The position numbers were made by a program, and so were the translations under genes. A stretch of DNA of 64,000 nt from Sphingomonas citricola (GTDB lineage Bacteria > Pseudomonadota > Alphaproteobacteria > Sphingomonadales > Sphingomonadaceae): the NCBI RefSeq assembly GCF_019429535.1, contig NZ_JAHXZM010000005.1, positions 124,001 through 188,000 of the forward strand, written 5' to 3'. The notes under the pieces were generated by a model that saw only the letters and a list, made by a program, of their open reading frames with translations, made no database searches and was not told the origin of the DNA. Shown here in pieces: positions 1 through 8,313 of this stretch (its first letter is position 1; every line of letters starts with the position of its first letter).

Positions 1-53
1 CCTAGGCCCAGTTGGGGTATCATGCGGGCGTCGTTGAGGGTCAGACTGGTCAT
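1..53 (-). CDS. Aldo/keto reductase, N-terminal fragment (continues past window start)
   Basis: Only the first 17 codons are in the window, read leftwards from an ATG at 53. The peptide begins MTSLTLNDARMIPQLGL, which resembles the start of NADPH-dependent aldo/keto reductases, where a short first strand leads into an IPxLGLG turn of the TIM barrel. The rest of the gene, including the catalytic Asp-Tyr-Lys-His residues, lies outside, so the family call rests on this short match alone. It is divergent from the dedA-like gene that starts at 145. Confidence 0.5.
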   Translation of the reverse strand, partial: MTSLTLNDARMIPQLGL

Positions 54-117
54 GGGGTGACGAACCGTCGCTCACCGACGCGGTTCCGACGGGTTCGTTG
101 AAAGCGGCTTCCTTTCA

Positions 118-141
118 CGCGCGCTTTCGCGCAAGCGCGCG
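118..141 (+). promoter_or_regulatory. Hairpin directly upstream of the DedA start codon
   Basis: A perfect 9-bp inverted repeat (cgcgcgctt / aagcgcgcg, 6-nt loop) ends three bases before the ATG at 145. In mRNA it would occupy the place where a ribosome binding site is expected, and no clear Shine-Dalgarno sequence is seen there. It may limit translation, or the mRNA may start within or after it. The pairing is seen; the role is inferred. Confidence 0.4.
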
Positions 142-144
142 GAC

Positions 145-777
145 ATGGTCGAGAAGATCCTGGCTACGCTCGCGGCATTCGCCATCTCCGTCATCTCCGG
201 CATGGGATATTGGGGGATCGCGCTGCTGATGGCGATCGAGAGCGCGTGCATCCCGCTGCCGTCCGAGATCATCATGCCGTTCGCGGGTTACCTGGTGTCG
301 ACCGGACGCTTCGAGTTGTTCGCTGCGGCGACCGCGGGGGCGATCGGATGCAATCTGGGGTCGATCGTGGCGTATGAGATCGGCCGGCGTGGCGGGCGTC
401 CGCTCGCCGAGAAGTTCGGCCGCTACGTGCTGATCGGGCCCGGCGAGCTCGACATGGCCGATCGTTTCTTCAACAAATGGGGCGGCTGGGCGATCCTGAT
501 CGGGCGGATGCTGCCCGTCATCCGCACCTTTATCGCCTTTCCCGCGGGCGTCGCGCGAATGAAGCTGATCCCGTTCCACGTCTTCACGTTCGTCGGGTCA
601 TGGCCGTTCTGCCTGCTGCTCGCGTGGATCGGCATGAAGCTGGGTGACCAGTGGAACAGCGATCCGCGATTGAAGGCATTCTTTCACCGCGCCGATGCAG
701 TGATTGGTGTCGTGCTGGTCGCCGCACTCGGTTTCTACATCTGGCACCGCGTCCGCGGGGTCCGGAAACACGGCTGA
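145..777 (+). CDS. DedA family (VTT/SNARE-associated) inner-membrane protein
   Basis: This 210-residue polytopic membrane protein carries the DedA/VTT signature: ESACIPLPSEIIMPFAGYL near residues 32-50, then an ALL-type glycine-rich helix (GAIGCNLGSIVAYEIGRRGG) and the second conserved half with GRMLPVIRTFIAFPAG near residues 115-130. That R-x-x-P-x-x-R-x-x-x-x-x-x-AG motif is typical of the family. DedA proteins are linked to lipid flipping (undecaprenyl phosphate, phosphatidylethanolamine) and to proton-motive-force homeostasis. Length is normal for the family. The ATG at 145 was chosen because the first helix follows at the usual distance. It is a single gene, convergent with the next. Confidence 0.88.
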   Translation: MVEKILATLAAFAISVISGMGYWGIALLMAIESACIPLPSEIIMPFAGYLVSTGRFELFAAATAGAIGCNLGSIVAYEIGRRGGRPLAEKFGRYVLIGPGELDMADRFFNKWGGWAILIGRMLPVIRTFIAFPAGVARMKLIPFHVFTFVGSWPFCLLLAWIGMKLGDQWNSDPRLKAFFHRADAVIGVVLVAALGFYIWHRVRGVRKHG

Positions 778-788
778 GCGGACGCGCG

Positions 789-820
789 CGCCCGACCGCG
801 TCAGGGCAGGTCGGGCGTTT
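789..820 (+). terminator. Possible terminator after the DedA gene
   Basis: Inverted repeat cgcccgacc (789-797) / ggtcgggcg (809-817), an 11-nt loop, followed by TTT. It lies between two convergent genes and overlaps the 3' end of the minus-strand gene at 801. The T-run is short, so efficiency is uncertain. Confidence 0.35.
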
Positions 821-1253
821 CCGCCTTCTTCGCCGCCTGCCGTTCACGCTTCCACGCCGACAGGTCCTGCACGTTGCACCCAGTGGCACCCGCCGCGCCG
901 ACCGCCGAGCAGGTGCCGACGCCGGAATTGCCGACATTACGGTTCGCCTGCTCCTTGACGGCCCAGCTCGCGTTCTCGGGCGTCACCTCGAAGTTGCGGA
1001 GCTCCTTCGGAATACGGAACTGCTCCGCGGCGGGGCGGCGGACGCAGACGACGACTTCCTCGTTGTTGCTGTTCGTCGGGCAGCGCTCGTTACCGTAGAG
1101 GACGAGCACGCCGTTGACGGGCGCGCTCTTCGACACGCCCTCCGCCGCGGTTACCTTGGCGACGCGCGGCTGTGACGGCGACGGCGGACCGAGCCCCTGC
1201 GCCGAGGCCATCGTGGGCAGCGCCACCGCGAGCAGACCAATCAACGAACGCAT
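801..1253 (-). CDS. Secreted hypothetical protein with four cysteines
   Basis: The 150-residue product starts with a clear Sec signal peptide (MRSLIGLLAVALPTMASAQ, cleavage likely after ASA). The mature part has no domain I recognise. It contains two cysteine pairs (near residues 58/70 and 114/126) that could form disulfides in the periplasm, which fits its place two genes downstream of dsbB. It is the last gene of the long minus-strand run and starts 9 bases after the coq7 stop codon. Function unknown. Confidence 0.65.
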   Translation of the reverse strand: MRSLIGLLAVALPTMASAQGLGPPSPSQPRVAKVTAAEGVSKSAPVNGVLVLYGNERCPTNSNNEEVVVCVRRPAAEQFRIPKELRNFEVTPENASWAVKEQANRNVGNSGVGTCSAVGAAGATGCNVQDLSAWKRERQAAKKAETPDLP

Positions 1254-1262
1254 GTGCCTTCC

Positions 1263-1796
1263 TCAGATACGCTTGGCCGCGGCGATCGCGACGCGGCAGC
1301 CGAGCCGGATCGCCGCCGACATGATCGGGTAACCGAACGCCTGCTCCGCCCCGTGCGCGAGCGCGGTGTCGCGGTGTTCGAGCTCCTCGGCCTGAAACTC
1401 GCGGATCGCATCGGACAGTTCGGGATCGCTGTCGCCGAGTTCGGTCAGCTGATCCTCGTAATGCTTGTCGATCTCGGTCTCGACCGCGGCAGTGCACGCC
1501 ATCGCGGCATTGGGACCGATCGCCGCGGTCACCGCACCGAGCGCGAACCCGGCCACGTCCCAGAACGGCGCGAGCAAAGTCGGACGCACCCCGCGCTCGG
1601 CAATCATGCGATCAAAGAACGCACGGTGCTTCTCTTCCTGCAACGCCATGCCCGCGATCTCGCGCGCGATCGGACTGCGATGGCCCATCACCGCCAATTG
1701 ACCCGCGTAGATGCGCGTCGCACCGAACTCGCCCGCCTGATCGACGCGGATCATCGATCCGCTCTTCGCCGGACGGTCACCCGGTTTCCACGTCAT
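1263..1796 (-). CDS. coq7: Demethoxyubiquinone hydroxylase (Coq7 family di-iron monooxygenase)
   Basis: Coq7 hydroxylates C6 of demethoxyubiquinone, the penultimate step of ubiquinone synthesis, at the inner membrane. The 177-residue protein shows the duplicated ferritin-like di-iron motifs: IRVDQAGEFGA, LQEEKHRAFFD, an E-x-x-x-x-KHYEDQL segment and AEELEHRDTAL, giving the E, ExxH, E, ExxH ligand set. The start is the ATG at 1796 because it forms a 4-base ATGA overlap with the dsbB stop and gives the family-typical N-terminus. Upstream in-frame ATGs would run back into dsbB. Coq4 (30530) and UbiA (57293) also lie in this window. Confidence 0.92.
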   Translation of the reverse strand: MTWKPGDRPAKSGSMIRVDQAGEFGATRIYAGQLAVMGHRSPIAREIAGMALQEEKHRAFFDRMIAERGVRPTLLAPFWDVAGFALGAVTAAIGPNAAMACTAAVETEIDKHYEDQLTELGDSDPELSDAIREFQAEELEHRDTALAHGAEQAFGYPIMSAAIRLGCRVAIAAAKRI

Positions 1797-2287
1797 GCAC
1801 GCCTCCTCAGCAGCCATCCGATCAACGCCGCTCCAATGAGCGACGCCGCGGCGTTCCATCCCGCCAGCGAGACGCCGAACAGCGACCACTGCGCGGCGTC
1901 ACAGCGTACGATGGGGGCGGCGAGCAGATCCTTCAACATCGCGTCCGTCGAACGGCCCGCGCCGCTGATCGTCATGGTGCAGGCGGTGATGCCCTGCCAC
2001 CAGTGATATTCGACGCCGGCGTGGAAGATGCCGATCAGGCCCGATACCGCGATCAGCGCCGCCGCCCCCGCGACCAGCGTCGCCTTCGTGCGCGCGCCGC
2101 CCGCGACGAACGACAGCGCGGCGAGCGCCAGCGCGCCGTAATGCGGCCAGCGCTGCCAATGGCACATCTCGCACGGATACAGGTGACCGATCAGCTGGAA
2201 CGCCCACGCACCCGCCAGCAATGCGGCCGGCACCAGGAACGCGAGCGCGCGGGCGCGGCGTTGCGAGGCGTTCAGAACCGGCGTCAC
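1793..2287 (-). CDS. dsbB: Disulfide bond formation protein B
   Basis: DsbB reoxidises periplasmic DsbA and passes electrons to ubiquinone. The 164-residue protein has four predicted membrane helices. The first cysteine pair, C39-E-M-C42, lies after helix 1 and the second pair, C103 and C129, in the second periplasmic loop; both pairs needed for activity are present. It starts with GTG overlapping the ctpA stop (GTGA) and ends overlapping coq7 (ATGA), so translation is probably coupled along the operon. Link to coq7: DsbB uses the quinone that Coq7 helps make. Confidence 0.92.
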   Translation of the reverse strand: MTPVLNASQRRARALAFLVPAALLAGAWAFQLIGHLYPCEMCHWQRWPHYGALALAALSFVAGGARTKATLVAGAAALIAVSGLIGIFHAGVEYHWWQGITACTMTISGAGRSTDAMLKDLLAAPIVRCDAAQWSLFGVSLAGWNAAASLIGAALIGWLLRRRA

Positions 2288-3663
2288 TTGCGCGGTGTTC
2301 CCGGCGCACGTGTCGGCGCGGCGTCGGGCTTCGTCATCGACGCCGTCACCGCCGCGACCTGCGAGGCACCACCGAGCCGCGCGACCGTCTTCAACGCGTA
2401 CCAGAGCTGGAAGTCCTTGATCCCCTGCTTCTCCAGCACCGCCGGCGTCGCAGTGAAGCGGGGATCCTGCTTGATGTCCTCCTCCAGCACCGCATTGTCA
2501 GGCGACTTGATCTCGTTGATCAGGTGGCGGCGCAGATCGGCCTCGCGGAAGACGGGGCGCGTCTTGTAGTCGGGGTCGGACAATTGCGGCACACGGATGT
2601 CGGGCTCAATCCCGCCCTCCTGCACGCTGCGGCCCGACGGCGTGAAGTAACGCGCGGTGGTGAGGCGCAGTGCCGTGCGGGGCCCGAGCGGTAGCAGCGT
2701 CTGCACCGATCCCTTGCCGAACGTCTTCTCGCCCATGATCAGCGCGCGGTGATGATCCTGCAGCGCGCCCGCGACGATCTCGCTCGCCGACGCGGTACCC
2801 GAATCGGTCAGCACGACGATCGGCAGCCCTTTGGCATCGTCGCCCGGCTTGGCGAAGTAGCGCTCGATATCGGCCTTGTCGCGTCCCCGCTGCGAGACGA
2901 TCTCGCCGTGATCGAGGAACGCGTCGCTGACCGCGATCGCCTGCGTCAGCAGGCCGCCGCCGTTCTCGCGCAGGTCGACGACGTAACCCAGCGGCTTGTG
3001 CCCGAGCGACTTGTCGATCGCCATGATCGCGGCGCGCGTATCGGCGCCGGTATTCTCGGAGAAGGTGTTGATGTTGATGTAGCCGACGTCGCCCTTCACC
3101 TCCCATTTGACCGGGCGCTGGACGATCACTTCGCGGACGAGCGTCACGTCGATCGGCTTGTCGCGACCCGGACGGATCAGCGTCAGCATGACCTTCGATC
3201 CGGGCTTCCCGCGCATCTGCGACGTCGCCTCGTCGAGCGTGCCGCCGTAGATCAGCTTGCCGTCGATGTGCGTGATGTAATCGCCCGACTTGATGCCTGC
3301 GCGGCCCGCGGGCGTATCCTCCTGCGGCGCGACGACCTTGACCGCGCCGTCCTCCATTGAGACGGTCAGGCCCAGCCCGCCGTAATTGCCCTCCGTCATG
3401 ATCCGCAGATTGTCGAAGTCGGACGCGTCGACGTAGCTGGAATGCGGGTCGAGCGCGGCGAGCATGCCGTCGATCGCGCCCTTCACTAATTGTTCGTCGG
3501 TGACCTTGTCGACGTAGTCGGCCTTCACGCGATTGTAGACGTCGAGGAACTTGTCGAGTTCGCGGTAGGTGCTGGTGTCGGCGGCGGCCATCGCGCCGGT
3601 GGCGACGGGCACGAGCGCGACCGTCGCGACGAGGGCAGTGGCCTGGAGCAGTTTCGACTTCAT
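2284..3663 (-). CDS. ctpA: S41 family carboxy-terminal processing protease (CtpA/Prc type)
   Basis: A 459-residue periplasmic serine protease. Residues 1-27 form a signal peptide or anchor. A PDZ domain (about 85-170, with YGGLGLTV and GIKSGDYITHIDG) precedes the S41 catalytic core. The Ser-Lys dyad is visible as S292 in GTASASE and K317 in TFGKG, at the 25-residue spacing known for Prc/CtpA. The C-terminal tail is Pro/Ala-rich. Such proteases trim C-termini of cell-wall hydrolases and secreted proteins. It lies downstream of the envC-like gene with a 115-base gap that may hold its own promoter. Confidence 0.93.
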   Translation of the reverse strand: MKSKLLQATALVATVALVPVATGAMAAADTSTYRELDKFLDVYNRVKADYVDKVTDEQLVKGAIDGMLAALDPHSSYVDASDFDNLRIMTEGNYGGLGLTVSMEDGAVKVVAPQEDTPAGRAGIKSGDYITHIDGKLIYGGTLDEATSQMRGKPGSKVMLTLIRPGRDKPIDVTLVREVIVQRPVKWEVKGDVGYININTFSENTGADTRAAIMAIDKSLGHKPLGYVVDLRENGGGLLTQAIAVSDAFLDHGEIVSQRGRDKADIERYFAKPGDDAKGLPIVVLTDSGTASASEIVAGALQDHHRALIMGEKTFGKGSVQTLLPLGPRTALRLTTARYFTPSGRSVQEGGIEPDIRVPQLSDPDYKTRPVFREADLRRHLINEIKSPDNAVLEEDIKQDPRFTATPAVLEKQGIKDFQLWYALKTVARLGGASQVAAVTASMTKPDAAPTRAPGTPRK

Positions 3664-3778
3664 GCGGTGGGCGCTTGATCCTCGAGGGCGATGGGCTCGC
3701 CGTGTAGCGGAAAACCGAGCCGTATCAAAGCGGCACGCGGCTGAACCGCGGCTGAGCGGGACCGCGCATCGCGGGTCG

Positions 3779-4909
3779 TCAGATCAGCATCGTCAGGTCA
3801 ACGGGGCGGCCGCGGCGGCGAAGTTCGACCGTGACCTGAGGGGGCTCGCCCGCCCCCGCAGTACCGATCAGCGCGCCCGCCGCGACGGGTTGTTCGCGGG
3901 TGACCGACAACCTACCGAGACCGGCGAGCAGCGTGACCCAGCCCTGCCCGTGGTCGATGATGACCACTGTGCCGAACCCGCGAAAGGGCCGCGCGAAGAC
4001 GATCCGTCCCGCCGCCGGTGCGACGACGCGCGCGGCGGGTGCGACCGCGAAGGTCAATCCGCGCGCGCGCACACCATTGTCCGACAGTTCACCGAAGCCG
4101 GTGACGAGCCGGCCCGCGACGGGCAACCGATACGGCGCGACGTCTGGTGCGCGAACCGCTGCGATCGGCGGACCGGGCAATGCGACCAGGCTGGCAAGCG
4201 TGCCCTGCGCATCGCCGACCCCGCGCAATCGATCGACGATGTCGCGCGCGCGCTCGCCCAATGCCAGCGCACGATCGGAAGCGGTACCCGCGTCGAGCGG
4301 CTCGTCGCGCAGGCTCGCCAGCGCGCGGCGCGCGCCGAGCAGTTGCGTGCGGCCCGACCCCAGCTCCGCCTGCGCCGCCGCCGCGCTGGCATGAAGCGCG
4401 CGCGTCTCCGCCAGCTCGCCGCGGATCGCGCCGGTACGCTGCCGCACGAGGGGAAGCGCGGATCCCAGCACGGCGCGCACGTGGACGAGATCGTCGAGGC
4501 TGCCGGGCTGGACGATCGCGACCGCCGCGGGGCGACGCGCGAGCGCGGTGAGCCCCGTCAGCAGCCGCGCGATGGGTGCCTGTTGTGCCGCGAGCTGCCG
4601 CCGCTGATCGACGAGCGCGGAGTCCATGAGTCGCGTACGCAGTCCCGCGATCGCGATCTCGGCTTCGGCGACCTCGACCCGCGCCTCCAGCGCCGCCTCG
4701 CGCAGGCGGGCGCGGCGCGTGGGGTTGCCCGTCGCGGCGGCAGCGCGGTCGGCCTGCGTCGCGCGGCGCTGCGCCGCGACGCGGTTCGCCTGCGCGGCAC
4801 GAAGCGAGGCAGAGGATGCCTGCTCCGGCGCGGCGGTCGCCTGCGCGACGATGCCGAGCAACGCGGTGCTGAGCGATACCGCGGCCAACGCGCTGATCAG
4901 GCGCCGCAT
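3779..4909 (-). CDS. envC: EnvC-like murein hydrolase activator with degenerate LytM (M23) domain
   Basis: The 376-residue protein has a signal peptide (residues 1-26), a long Ala/Arg-rich region consistent with coiled coil (about 30-240), and a C-terminal LytM/M23 fold (about 270-376). The metal and catalytic residues are replaced: the usual H-x-G-x-D is ARGLTFA, the usual LYAHL is LLAGL, and the usual HLHFE is QVTVE. It should therefore not cut peptidoglycan itself; like EnvC it would activate an amidase at the septum. It sits 3 bases after the rlmH stop, in the order rlmH-envC-ctpA. The family call is secure; the partner amidase is not in the window. Confidence 0.85.
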   Translation of the reverse strand: MRRLISALAAVSLSTALLGIVAQATAAPEQASSASLRAAQANRVAAQRRATQADRAAAATGNPTRRARLREAALEARVEVAEAEIAIAGLRTRLMDSALVDQRRQLAAQQAPIARLLTGLTALARRPAAVAIVQPGSLDDLVHVRAVLGSALPLVRQRTGAIRGELAETRALHASAAAAQAELGSGRTQLLGARRALASLRDEPLDAGTASDRALALGERARDIVDRLRGVGDAQGTLASLVALPGPPIAAVRAPDVAPYRLPVAGRLVTGFGELSDNGVRARGLTFAVAPAARVVAPAAGRIVFARPFRGFGTVVIIDHGQGWVTLLAGLGRLSVTREQPVAAGALIGTAGAGEPPQVTVELRRRGRPVDLTMLI

Positions 4910-4912
4910 CGC

Positions 4913-5335
4913 CTAACCTTCGCGGTGATAGGGATGATTGGCGAGGATGCTAATCGCGCGGAACAACTGCTCCGCCAGCATCGCGCGCGCCAGCAGGTGC
5001 GGCCAAGTCGCGCGACCGAAGGAGACGAGCAGGTCGGCCTCCGCCCGGTCGGCGTCGCCGAACCCGTCCGCTGCACCCAGGAGAAACCGCGCCTCCCGCA
5101 CGCCGTCGTCGCGCCAGCGGCCGAGCGTGTTCGCGAAGGCCGTTGACCCGAGCACCTCACCCTTTTCGTCGAGTAGGACACGACGGCTGTGCGCGACGCG
5201 GTCGGGCTCTCGTCCGCCCTGGTCGGGCAATTCGGTCACGCGGGTCGGCCAGCTGATCCGCTTCAGATAGCGCTCGACCAGCTCCGCTTCGGGGGAGCGG
5301 CCGATCCGCCCCCTGGCCACGATGTGGAGCAGCAG
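4913..5335 (-). CDS. rlmH: 23S rRNA (pseudouridine1915-N3)-methyltransferase RlmH
   Basis: RlmH methylates pseudouridine 1915 in helix 69 of 23S rRNA using SAM. The conserved core is intact: LLHIVARGRIGRSPEAEL at the N-terminus, LLDEKGEVLGS, LGAADGFG and the SAM-knot end AMLAEQLFRAISILANHPYHR. Homologues begin at the LLHI strand, which here corresponds to a CTG codon at 5335, one base after the rsfS stop. The only in-frame ATG upstream is at 5395, deep inside rsfS, and would add 20 Arg/Pro-rich residues. A CTG start is therefore the best fit, though unusual. Confidence 0.85.
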   Translation of the reverse strand: MLLHIVARGRIGRSPEAELVERYLKRISWPTRVTELPDQGGREPDRVAHSRRVLLDEKGEVLGSTAFANTLGRWRDDGVREARFLLGAADGFGDADRAEADLLVSFGRATWPHLLARAMLAEQLFRAISILANHPYHREG

Positions 5336-5336
5336 G

Positions 5337-5771
5337 TCAGGCGTTCCCCGCGGGGGCCGCGATGGCCGCGTCCTGCGCCGGCGCAGCGGGTGCATCGCCG
5401 AACGACCACATGCGTTCCAGATTGTAGAAGGTGCGCACTTCGGGGCGGAACAGGTGGACGATCACGTCGCCGGCGTCGATCAGGACCCAGTCGGCGGTCG
5501 GCAGCCCCTCGATCCGCGCGGAACGCCCGGTCTCGCGCTTAACCTTCTCCGCGAGCTTGGCCGCCATCGACGCGACCTGGCGCGTCGAGCGACCCGACGC
5601 GATCACCATATAATCCGCGATCGACGACTTGCCCGCGAGCGGGATCGAGATCGTATCGACGGCCTGATCGTCGTCTAGTGACTGCAGAACGAGCCGATGC
5701 AACATCTCGATCTGTTCGGAGTCGGGCGATCGGTTTGCGGCATCGGACGCGAGAACGGGGGTGGCGGGCAA
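5337..5771 (-). CDS. rsfS: Ribosome silencing factor RsfS
   Basis: RsfS binds protein L14 of the large subunit and blocks subunit joining when nutrients are scarce. The 144-residue protein has the DUF143/RsfS core (about residues 22-125): SLDDDQAVDTISIPL, DYMVIASGRSTRQVASMAAKL, GLPTADWVLIDAGDVIVHLF and the end RTFYNLERMW. The last 20 residues are an Ala/Pro-rich extension. It follows nadD by 9 bases and precedes rlmH, the usual nadD-rsfS-rlmH order. Confidence 0.93.
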   Translation of the reverse strand: MPATPVLASDAANRSPDSEQIEMLHRLVLQSLDDDQAVDTISIPLAGKSSIADYMVIASGRSTRQVASMAAKLAEKVKRETGRSARIEGLPTADWVLIDAGDVIVHLFRPEVRTFYNLERMWSFGDAPAAPAQDAAIAAPAGNA

Positions 5772-5780
5772 GTTTGCTCC

Positions 5781-6431
5781 TCAATTTGCCGGTTCAGGTA
5801 AGGATATGGGGGCACGAACCGTTGGTGCCATGTCTTTGTGGGGCATGAAGCGTTCATGCCATGATGGATCGGCGGCGCGCTTGAGCGTCGCGGAGGTTCG
5901 GTCCGGGCGGAAACGCAGCAGCACCAGTGCCGGCACACTCCATTGCGTCCAGTCCGTGGCTCGACGTGACAGATGTCCGAAGCGCCGCAGCCACGCCATC
6001 GCGGGGGCCGCGGCGGCGCGCGCATCATATCCGGGGCGTGCAACAACCGCAATCGGCATCGTGCGCGCGATCTCGCGCCAGCGACGCCAGGCGGAGAACT
6101 GTACCAGATTGTCCGCGCCCATGATCCAGACGAAGCGATCGCGCGGGTAGCGCCGCGTGATCATCCGAAGCGTATCGACGGTGTAGCGCGTGCCCAACCG
6201 CGTTTCGACGTCGCTCGCGCGGATCCGGCTGCGGCGTGCCATCAGCCGGGCCGAGGCGAGCCGCGCGGCGAACGGTGCCATCCCGGCGGCGGGCTTCAGC
6301 GGATTGCCCGGCGATACCAGCCACCAAAGTTCGTCGAGCGCCAGCGCGTCGATCGCGGCGAGCGAGATGCGGCGGTGACCCGAGTGCGCGGGATTGAACG
6401 ACCCGCCCAGAAGGCCGATGCGGCGCGTCAC
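5781..6431 (-). CDS. nadD: Nicotinate-nucleotide adenylyltransferase
   Basis: NadD joins ATP and nicotinate mononucleotide to form deamido-NAD. The 216-residue protein opens with the nucleotidyltransferase motif GGSFNPAHSGHRRIS, containing the GxFNPxHxGH signature, and carries LWWLVSPGNPLKP, the MGADNLVQFSAWRRW motif (residues about 105-120) and a C-terminal domain. The ISTxxR motif is diverged. It lies 19 bases downstream of proA. Confidence 0.9.
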   Translation of the reverse strand: MTRRIGLLGGSFNPAHSGHRRISLAAIDALALDELWWLVSPGNPLKPAAGMAPFAARLASARLMARRSRIRASDVETRLGTRYTVDTLRMITRRYPRDRFVWIMGADNLVQFSAWRRWREIARTMPIAVVARPGYDARAAAAPAMAWLRRFGHLSRRATDWTQWSVPALVLLRFRPDRTSATLKRAADPSWHERFMPHKDMAPTVRAPISLPEPAN

Positions 6432-6450
6432 GGCCGCGTGCTTCCCGTCA

Positions 6451-7731
6451 TCACCCGCGAACCTGCCCGGTGCCGCGGCCGACCCATTTGTAGGTCGTCA
6501 GCCCCTCGAGCGCGACGGGGCCGCGCGCATGGAGCCGACCCGTCGCGATGCCGATCTCCGCGCCGAGCCCGAATTCGCCGCCGTCGGCGAACTGGGTGGA
6601 AGCGTTCCACAGCACGATCGCGCTGTCGCAGCGCGCGAGGAACCGCTCCGCCGCCTGCGCGTCGCCCGCGACGATCGCGTCGGTGTGGCCCGAGCCGTGA
6701 CGCGCGACGTGCGCGAGTGCCGCGTCCACACCGTCCACCAGCGCGACCGAGGAAATCGCGTCGAGATACTCGGTATCCCAATCGGCGGCGCTGGCCGAAA
6801 CCACGCCCGGCACGAGCGCACCGATCGCATCGTCGCCGCGCACCTCGCAACCGGCGTGCCGCAACGCCCCGACCAGCATGGCCGGATCGGCGAAGTCGCG
6901 GTCGATCAGCAGCGTCTCCATCGCGCCGCAGATACCGGTGCGGCGCATTTTCGCATCGAGCACGATCGCGCGCGCCATGTCGGGGTCGGCCGAAGCGTGG
7001 ACGTAGACGTGATTGATCCCGTCAAGATGCGCGAGGACCGGCACGCGTGCCTCGGCCTGGACACGCGCGACCAGGTTCTTGCCGCCGCGCGGAATGATCA
7101 GGTCGATCAATCCGTCCGCGGCGAGCATCGCGCCGACCGCGGCGCGATCGGTCGTCGGAACCAATTGCACCGCCTCCGTCGGCAATCCCGCCGCGGCGAG
7201 CCCCGTAACGAAGGCGGCGTGGATCGCGCGGTTGCTCTCGATCGCCTCCGATCCGCCGCGCAGGACCACCGCATTGCCGGCGCGGACGCATAAAGCGGCG
7301 GCGTCGGCGGTGACGTTGGGCCGGCTCTCGTAGATGATGCCGATCACCCCGATCGGGACGCGGACGCGCGAGAGGACGAGGCCGTTCGGGCGCGTCGCCG
7401 TATCGATCACCTGCCCCAGCGGATCGGCAAGCGCGGCCACCGCCGCCACGCCGCCCGCGATCGCCTCCACCCGCGCGGGGTCGAGCCGCAGCCGGTCGAG
7501 CATCGCGTCGGAAAGCCCGGCGTCCCGGGCGCGCGCGACGTCGATCGCGTTGGCGGCAAGGATCGCGCCCGCCGCGGCGCACAGTGCCTCGGCGGCGTGC
7601 GACAATGCCGCGGCGCGACGGGCATCGGAGGCGCAGGCAAGCATTGCGCCGGCACGACGCGCGCCCTCTCCCATGCGTGCGATCAGCGCGGTGGAAGCGT
7701 CGGGGTCGAGCATTGCCGGGGGCGCTAGCAC
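6451..7731 (-). CDS. proA: Glutamate-5-semialdehyde dehydrogenase (gamma-glutamyl phosphate reductase)
   Basis: ProA reduces gamma-glutamyl phosphate to glutamate semialdehyde in proline synthesis. The 426-residue protein matches the ALDH-like ProA fold: the cofactor segment [22 protein letters not shown], the RGG loop [14 protein letters not shown], the catalytic cysteine in [15 protein letters not shown], and the end motif [10 protein letters not shown]. Length is normal. It is the first gene of the proA-to-801 minus-strand run and is divergent from msrB across 68 bases, so the promoter for the run should lie at 7732-7799. Confidence 0.94.
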   Translation of the reverse strand: MLAPPAMLDPDASTALIARMGEGARRAGAMLACASDARRAAALSHAAEALCAAAGAILAANAIDVARARDAGLSDAMLDRLRLDPARVEAIAGGVAAVAALADPLGQVIDTATRPNGLVLSRVRVPIGVIGIIYESRPNVTADAAALCVRAGNAVVLRGGSEAIESNRAIHAAFVTGLAAAGLPTEAVQLVPTTDRAAVGAMLAADGLIDLIIPRGGKNLVARVQAEARVPVLAHLDGINHVYVHASADPDMARAIVLDAKMRRTGICGAMETLLIDRDFADPAMLVGALRHAGCEVRGDDAIGALVPGVVSASAADWDTEYLDAISSVALVDGVDAALAHVARHGSGHTDAIVAGDAQAAERFLARCDSAIVLWNASTQFADGGEFGLGAEIGIATGRLHARGPVALEGLTTYKWVGRGTGQVRG

Positions 7732-7799
7732 GAAATCTTCCGCGACGCACGGCGGGCGGCGCCACTGGCGGGCGGGCGGCTGCTACTTACATAGGTTGC

Positions 7800-8297
7800 A
7801 TGACTGAGCATTCTGTCGATCGCCGCCGCTTTCTCGCCGTTGCCGGCATGGGCGCTGCCGCCACCAGCCTGATGGCGTGCGGCGCGCGTTCGGCCGCCGC
7901 GGCGGAGCATTTTCCACTCACCAAAAGCGACGCGCAATGGCGCGCCCAGCTCGGCCCCGCGGCCTATCAGGTTCTACGCGAGGAGGGCACCGAACGACCG
8001 TATTCGAGCCCGCTCAACAGCGAACACCGCGCAGGCGTCTTCGCGTGCAAGGGCTGCGCGCGGCCGCTGTTCTCTAGCAAGACGAAGTTCGAGAGCGGCA
8101 CCGGCTGGCCGAGCTTCTGGGCACCGCTCAAGGGTGCGGTGGCGACGCGGCGGGATTCGACGCTCGGCATGGTTCGGACCGAGGTTCATTGCCCGCGGTG
8201 CGGCGGGCATCTTGGCCACGTATTCGACGATGGCCCCAAGCCGACCGGGCTGCGTTATTGCATGAACGGGGCGGCGATGACCTTCCGCCCCGCCTAA
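7800..8297 (+). CDS. msrB: Peptide-methionine (R)-S-oxide reductase, exported (Tat lipoprotein-like)
   Basis: MsrB reduces methionine-R-sulfoxide in damaged proteins. The 165-residue protein has zinc cysteines C83/C86 and C131/C134, the GTGWPSF substrate motif and catalytic C154 in RYCMNG. Ahead of this is a twin-arginine signal (R8-R9-R10-F-L at residues 8-12, hydrophobic stretch) ending in a lipobox-like LMAC27, so the enzyme is probably Tat-exported and possibly lipid-anchored. The ATG at 7800 was chosen because it starts just before the RR motif. It would repair envelope proteins; its electron donor is not in the window. Confidence 0.93.
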   Translation: MTEHSVDRRRFLAVAGMGAAATSLMACGARSAAAAEHFPLTKSDAQWRAQLGPAAYQVLREEGTERPYSSPLNSEHRAGVFACKGCARPLFSSKTKFESGTGWPSFWAPLKGAVATRRDSTLGMVRTEVHCPRCGGHLGHVFDDGPKPTGLRYCMNGAAMTFRPA

Positions 8298-8313
8298 TCG
8301 CGTGGTCGCGCGG

